Shown: positions 60,556 through 64,000 of the stretch, one piece after another
Position numbering within the stretch: the first letter of the stretch is position 1
Layout of the letters: each line of letters starts with the position of its first letter
NCBI GenBank assembly: GCA_902706205.1
Contig: CACSKA010000009.1
Span: 124,001-188,000 of the forward strand
DNA length: 64,000 bases
Origin: Chryseobacterium sp. 18061
Lineage (GTDB): Bacteria; Pseudomonadota; Gammaproteobacteria; Enterobacterales; Enterobacteriaceae
Reading direction: 5' to 3'
Notes under the pieces: generated by a model
The model's database searches: none
What the model was told of the DNA's origin: nothing
The model's input: the letters and a program-made list of their open reading frames with translations, nothing else
Program-made: the position numbers and the translations under genes

Positions 60556-61938
60556 ATGTTGCCTTCTCAATCCCCCACAATTTTTACCGTTAGCCGCCTG
60601 AATCAGTCGGTTCGTTTGCTGCTGGAACGAGAAATGGGGCAAGTATGGATCAGCGGTGAAATCTCCAACTTTTCTCAGCCCTCTTCAGGGCACTGGTACT
60701 TTACCCTCAAGGACGACAACGCCCAGGTGCGCTGTGCGATGTTCCGCAACAGCAATCGCCGCGTCACGTTTCGTCCGCAGCATGGCCAGCAAGTGTTAGT
60801 TCGCGCGAACATCACGCTGTACGAGCCGCGCGGTGACTACCAGATTATCGTTGAAAGCATGCAGCCTGCGGGCGAAGGGCTATTGCAGCAAAAGTACGAG
60901 CAGCTCAAAGCACTGTTGTCTGCAGAAGGCCTGTTCGATCAGCAATTCAAGCAGCCTTTGCCAACGCCTGCGCACTGCGTCGGGGTGGTAACCTCGAAAA
61001 GCGGGGCTGCATTGCACGACATCCTTCACGTTTTGAAACGTCGCGATCCATCGCTGCCGGTGGTGATTTATCCCACGTCGGTTCAGGGTGACGATGCGCC
61101 GGGTCAGATTGTCCGCGCCATTGAACGGGCAAACCAGCGCGAAGAGTGTGACGTGCTGATTGTCGGGCGCGGCGGCGGTTCGCTGGAAGATTTGTGGAGT
61201 TTCAACGACGAACGCGTGGCGCGGGCGATTTTTGCCAGCCGCATTCCGGTGGTCAGCGCCGTCGGGCATGAAACCGATGTCACCATCGCCGATTTCGTGG
61301 CGGATTTACGCGCCCCGACGCCATCTGCCGCTGCCGAAATGGTCAGCCGAAATCAGCAGGAGCTCCTGCGCCAGGTGCAGTCGGCCCAGCAGCGGCTGGA
61401 AATGGCGATGGATTATTTCATCGCCAACCGCAACCGTCGCTTCAGCCAGCTTCAGCATCGTCTGCAACAGCAGCATCCGCAGCTGCGCCTCGCGCGTCAG
61501 CAAACGGTGCTCGACAGACTGCGCCAACGCATGAGCTTTGCATTAGATAATCAGCTAAAAAAAACCACTCAGCGCCAGCAGCGGGTGATTCAGCGTCTGA
61601 ATCAACAAAATCCGCAACCGCGAATTTATCGCGCGCAAACACGCATTCAGCAACTGGAATATCGTCTGGCGCAGACGCTTCGTGCGCAGCTCAGCACGAC
61701 GCGGGAACGGTTTGGCAATGCGGTGACGCATCTTGAAGCCGTTAGCCCGCTGTCGACGTTAGCACGCGGCTATAGCGTGACAACCGCCGCCGACGGCAAG
61801 CTGGTCAAAAAGACTAAGCAGCTGAACGCCGGAGACACACTGACAACGCGTCTGGAGGATGGAGTTGTGGAAAGTGAAGTCACCAAAATCACGCCGGTGA
61901 AGAAAGCGCGGGCACGGAAAGCCAAACCGACCCCGTAG
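60556..61938 (+). CDS. xseA: Exodeoxyribonuclease VII large subunit
   Basis: XseA, with several XseB subunits, degrades single-stranded DNA in both directions. The 460-residue protein has an N-terminal OB-fold (about residues 15-110: VWISGEISNFSQPSSGHWYFTLKD), the catalytic domain (GVVTSKSGAALHDILHVLKRR near 139, DVLIVGRGGGSLEDLWSFNDE near 198, VGHETDVTIAD near 237) and a long basic coiled coil from about 275 to 375. It is four residues longer than E. coli XseA and divergent from guaB. Confidence 0.97.
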   Translation: MLPSQSPTIFTVSRLNQSVRLLLEREMGQVWISGEISNFSQPSSGHWYFTLKDDNAQVRCAMFRNSNRRVTFRPQHGQQVLVRANITLYEPRGDYQIIVESMQPAGEGLLQQKYEQLKALLSAEGLFDQQFKQPLPTPAHCVGVVTSKSGAALHDILHVLKRRDPSLPVVIYPTSVQGDDAPGQIVRAIERANQREECDVLIVGRGGGSLEDLWSFNDERVARAIFASRIPVVSAVGHETDVTIADFVADLRAPTPSAAAEMVSRNQQELLRQVQSAQQRLEMAMDYFIANRNRRFSQLQHRLQQQHPQLRLARQQTVLDRLRQRMSFALDNQLKKTTQRQQRVIQRLNQQNPQPRIYRAQTRIQQLEYRLAQTLRAQLSTTRERFGNAVTHLEAVSPLSTLARGYSVTTAADGKLVKKTKQLNAGDTLTTRLEDGVVESEVTKITPVKKARARKAKPTP

Positions 61939-61967
61939 GCCCGGCAAGCCCGGTGCCGCCGGTCATT
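61937..61967. repeat. Short REP-like GC-rich element
   Basis: taggcccggcaagcccggtg continuing ccgccggtc just after the xseA stop has REP-type composition (GCCCGGCAAGCCCGGTGCCGCCGG). The pairing is imperfect. Confidence 0.45.
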
Positions 61968-61983
61968 CTCAATCCCGCAATAT

Positions 61984-62208
61984 TTACGGCACCGCCACCA
62001 CAAACTCCACGCGCTTTTTCGAAATCAAACCATGGCCGTTCTGGCAAAAATAATCCACCGCACCGCAGGCTTTCAGCACGTCCAGCGGCTTATGGCATTC
62101 CGGGCACAGCGCCTGTAAGACGAAATCCTGCTCGCACTGCGAACAATGCGCGCTGCCGCCCTGCTGCTGCTCCAGCGGATCCTCACAAACCGGACACTTC
62201 AGTTCCAT
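61984..62208 (-). CDS. yfgJ: Zinc-ribbon protein YfgJ
   Basis: This 74-residue protein has four CxxC/CxxxH-type pairs of a double zinc ribbon (CPVC, CSQC, CPEC and the later C...CQNGHG), matching YfgJ/DUF1407, whose function is unknown. The ATG at 62208 (MELKCPVC) has AAGGAG six bases upstream and fits the family; the ATG at 62226 lacks a ribosome site. The C terminus GLISKKRVEFVV is conserved. Confidence 0.9.
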   Translation of the reverse strand: MELKCPVCEDPLEQQQGGSAHCSQCEQDFVLQALCPECHKPLDVLKACGAVDYFCQNGHGLISKKRVEFVVAVP

Positions 62209-62258
62209 CGTTGACTCCTTGGTCATACGAAAATCTTCAGGCTATTTTACCACAGGCT

Positions 62259-63350
62259 TCAATGTGAGCCGCGCAGTTGCTGCTGTAACTGTAGCAGCGC
62301 CGTCACTTCTGCAATGCGGCGTTGGGTCAGTTGGCTGACCTGCTCAGGCGCGCGCGCGAATACGCTTTTAGCCCCGAGAATATGTCGCGCCAGGCAGCGA
62401 TCGTATACCGGGCCTTCCATTTTCCAGCGCTGCACATTTTCTCCCTGCCACACTTCAAGCACTTCACCGGAACCGCGTCGGTCCTGGCTCAGAATGGTTC
62501 CGTTCCGCAAATGCAGGCGAACGCCTTTTTGCCCACCGGCTGGCCCCGCATATTTGTTCAACCACATCTCCAGCGGAATGCCACACAGCTCACCCTGCAA
62601 ATGTGCGCTACCTTCTGCGGTAGTGGTATCGCCCATCGCAATGGCGTTGCCCAAACGATCTTTGGCTTCGCATAGCGTCAGGCTCAGGCGGTCGTTGGTT
62701 CCAATGGCTGCCAGCGTTTCGTGCATCATCGCCAACACATGCGTGCCGATATCAACAATCACGCCGTCGGGATGACGAAGCGTACGAGTGTCAGGTTCGC
62801 CAGTGGCGAAATTCAGCGCAACCGGCTCACCTTTATCATTAAACCCGCTCGGCTCGAGCAGATATCCTTCGATTTTCACGATATCCGCGAGAGATGAAAT
62901 GGGTGCGTGCATCGTCGGATAATCCGCTTCCGGCAGCCAGTCGCTTTCCGGCTTACCGCAAAGTAGCTGCCTCACGCCGTCGCGTGCCATCCAGTGGTCG
63001 AGTGCGAGTACGCGGTTCACGTTTTCCGGCATTGCTAACAGAGTCTGAAGCCGAGCGAGCTGTTCCAGCGTGGCGGCAACCGGCTTTTCCACCACGATGC
63101 GCGGCACCGCAGATTTCAGCACCTGTTCCAGCACCGGTAAATGCCACAACGACCCGGTGGTGATGAACACCATCTCGGGCTGCTCCGCCAGTAGCGCATC
63201 GAGCGAACCGCAACGAGTGATGCCCGCTGGCGCTCTGGACTCATCGATATCGAAACCGTAGCAGTCCGTCAGCGGTACGTTGAGGCGCTTAAGCGCGGGT
63301 AGATACGCAGTGTCGATAACTGCGCCAAGACCAATGAAACCCATTTTCAT
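62259..63350 (-). CDS. Gfo/Idh/MocA-family NAD(P)-dependent oxidoreductase
   Basis: This 363-residue protein has an N-terminal Rossmann fold (KMGFIGLGAVIDTAYLPALKRL) and the family motif VEKPVAA near residue 88, then a C-terminal alpha/beta domain. Members act on sugars, inositols or related compounds; the substrate here is unknown. Three ATGs lie close together (63353, 63350, 63344); GAGG is best spaced for 63350. E. coli has no gene between yfgJ and der, so it is an insertion relative to that map. It follows the der terminator. Confidence 0.85.
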   Translation of the reverse strand: MKMGFIGLGAVIDTAYLPALKRLNVPLTDCYGFDIDESRAPAGITRCGSLDALLAEQPEMVFITTGSLWHLPVLEQVLKSAVPRIVVEKPVAATLEQLARLQTLLAMPENVNRVLALDHWMARDGVRQLLCGKPESDWLPEADYPTMHAPISSLADIVKIEGYLLEPSGFNDKGEPVALNFATGEPDTRTLRHPDGVIVDIGTHVLAMMHETLAAIGTNDRLSLTLCEAKDRLGNAIAMGDTTTAEGSAHLQGELCGIPLEMWLNKYAGPAGGQKGVRLHLRNGTILSQDRRGSGEVLEVWQGENVQRWKMEGPVYDRCLARHILGAKSVFARAPEQVSQLTQRRIAEVTALLQLQQQLRGSH

Positions 63351-63363
63351 CATAAACCTCAGA

Positions 63364-63391
63364 AACAAAAAAACCCGCCATCAGGCGGGTT
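63364..63391 (-). terminator. Intrinsic terminator after der
   Basis: An 8-bp stem AACCCGCC (63372-63379) with GGCGGGTT (63384-63391) is followed on the minus strand by TTTTTTTG. It separates der from the oxidoreductase gene, whose start lies 14 bp on. Confidence 0.85.
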
Positions 63392-63424
63392 AGTATCAGT
63401 ACCGCGCCAGAAAAACGTTGGCGC

Positions 63425-64000
63425 TTACTTACCTTTTTTAATGTGTTTGATCAGACGCTTACGCTTACGCATCTGATTCGGCGTCAGGGTATTACGCTTG
63501 TTCGCGAACGGGTTTTCCCCTTCCTTGAACTGAATGCGGATTGGCGTACCCATTACTTCCAGTGATTTACGGAAGTAGTTCATCAGGTAGCGCTTGTAGG
63601 AATCCGGCAGGTCTTTCACCTGATTACCGTGGATAACCACAATCGGTGGGTTATAGCCTCCGGCATGCGCATATTTCAGTTTCACACGGCGACCGCGAAC
63701 CAGCGGCGGCTGGTGATCTTCGGCAGCCATGTTCATGATGCGGGTCAGCATCGCGGTGCTCTGACGGTGCGTGGAGCTGTCGTATGCTTCGCGAACAGAC
63801 TCGAACAGGTTACCAACGCCGCTGCCGTGTAGGGCAGAAATAAAGTGCACGCGCGCGAAGTCTATGAAGCCCAGACGGAAGTCGAGAGTCTCTTTGACCT
63901 CTTCTCTCACTTCATTGCTCAGGCCATCCCATTTGTTGACCACGATAACCAGTGAGCGCCCACTATTGAGGATGAAGCCGAGCAGCGAGAGGTCCTGGTC
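63425..64000 (-). CDS. der: GTPase Der (EngA), C-terminal part; gene runs off the window
   Basis: Der is an essential double-GTPase needed for maturation of the 50S ribosomal subunit. Only the last 191 codons are in the window, from DQDLSLLGFILNSGRSLVIV onward. They include the second G domain's NKWD motif (G4), the SALHGSG motif (G5) and the KH-like domain ending QMRKRKRLIKHIKKGK. The reading frame is open to the window edge, so the start and first G domain lie outside. It ends in a terminator. Confidence 0.96.
   Translation of the reverse strand, partial: DQDLSLLGFILNSGRSLVIVVNKWDGLSNEVREEVKETLDFRLGFIDFARVHFISALHGSGVGNLFESVREAYDSSTHRQSTAMLTRIMNMAAEDHQPPLVRGRRVKLKYAHAGGYNPPIVVIHGNQVKDLPDSYKRYLMNYFRKSLEVMGTPIRIQFKEGENPFANKRNTLTPNQMRKRKRLIKHIKKGK

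Overview
The window is a chromosomal segment of an enteric gammaproteobacterium (family Enterobacteriaceae). Gene order, protein lengths and start-codon habits follow the Escherichia coli region from yfeX to der almost gene for gene. REP-like palindromes and an ERIC element lie between genes. The genus is not resolved. Absence of eut, aegA-narQ and hyf at their E. coli positions, plus extra catabolic loci, suggests an Enterobacter/Lelliottia/Kluyvera-like relative rather than E. coli or Salmonella. No rRNA, tRNA, CRISPR, prophage or intact insertion sequence was seen.

Layout. 1-4.6 kb: yfeX-yfeY-yfeZ-ypeA and divergent amiA-hemF. 4.6-4.9 kb: a palindromic element whose loop holds six tandem 35-bp repeats, where E. 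coli has eutR-eut. 4.9-11.6 kb: maeB, talA-tktB, an ERIC element, ypfG. 11.7-17.8 kb: nudK, acrD, the 19-codon ypfM, yffB-dapE-ypfN. 18-25 kb: a cspA-type cold-shock gene with a long leader, ypfH, tmcA-ypfJ, purC, bamC-dapA. 25-30 kb: gcvR-bcp, then a glycerate kinase/GntP transporter/CdaR-type regulator cluster in place of hyf. 30-33.4 kb: perM, bepA, yfgD. 33.4-38.1 kb: an accessory island. 38.2-41 kb: hda, upp-uraA. 41.2-43.6 kb: an accessory beta-glucoside operon. 43.8-52 kb: purMN, ppk-ppx, pdeF, yfgG. 52-57.2 kb: accessory transporters and regulators. 57.3-64 kb: guaBA, xseA, yfgJ, an oxidoreductase and the 3' part of der.

The most interesting locus is 33.4-38.1 kb. Three tightly packed genes encode a lone PTS EIIC of the lactose/cellobiose family, a glycosylasparaginase-type Ntn hydrolase with its catalytic HDT and substrate-binding residues intact, and an M17 leucyl-aminopeptidase homologue. 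Divergent from them is a DNA-binding protein that looks like a domesticated IS481/IS3-type transposase: double HTH and C-terminal motif kept, acidic catalytic residues lost. The shared intergenic region holds a near-consensus CRP site exactly 41.5 bp upstream of a start implied by a GATAAT -10 box, and palindromes that could be the local operator. I infer a catabolite-controlled system for salvage of glycosyl-asparagine or beta-aspartyl (glyco)peptides.

Other regulation readable here: PurR boxes before purC, purM and guaB; a UTP-sensitive T-tract start at upp; a sigma-E promoter before bepA; an FNR site at about -41 for pdeF; AscG/LacI-type operators at the beta-glucoside operon without a local regulator gene; a cold-shock leader on the csp gene; and a CTG start for hda. 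Nucleotide metabolism (purC, purMN, guaBA, upp-uraA), lysine/peptidoglycan supply (dapA, dapE, amiA), envelope quality control (bamC, bepA, yfeY) and polyphosphate turnover (ppk-ppx) make up the core content.
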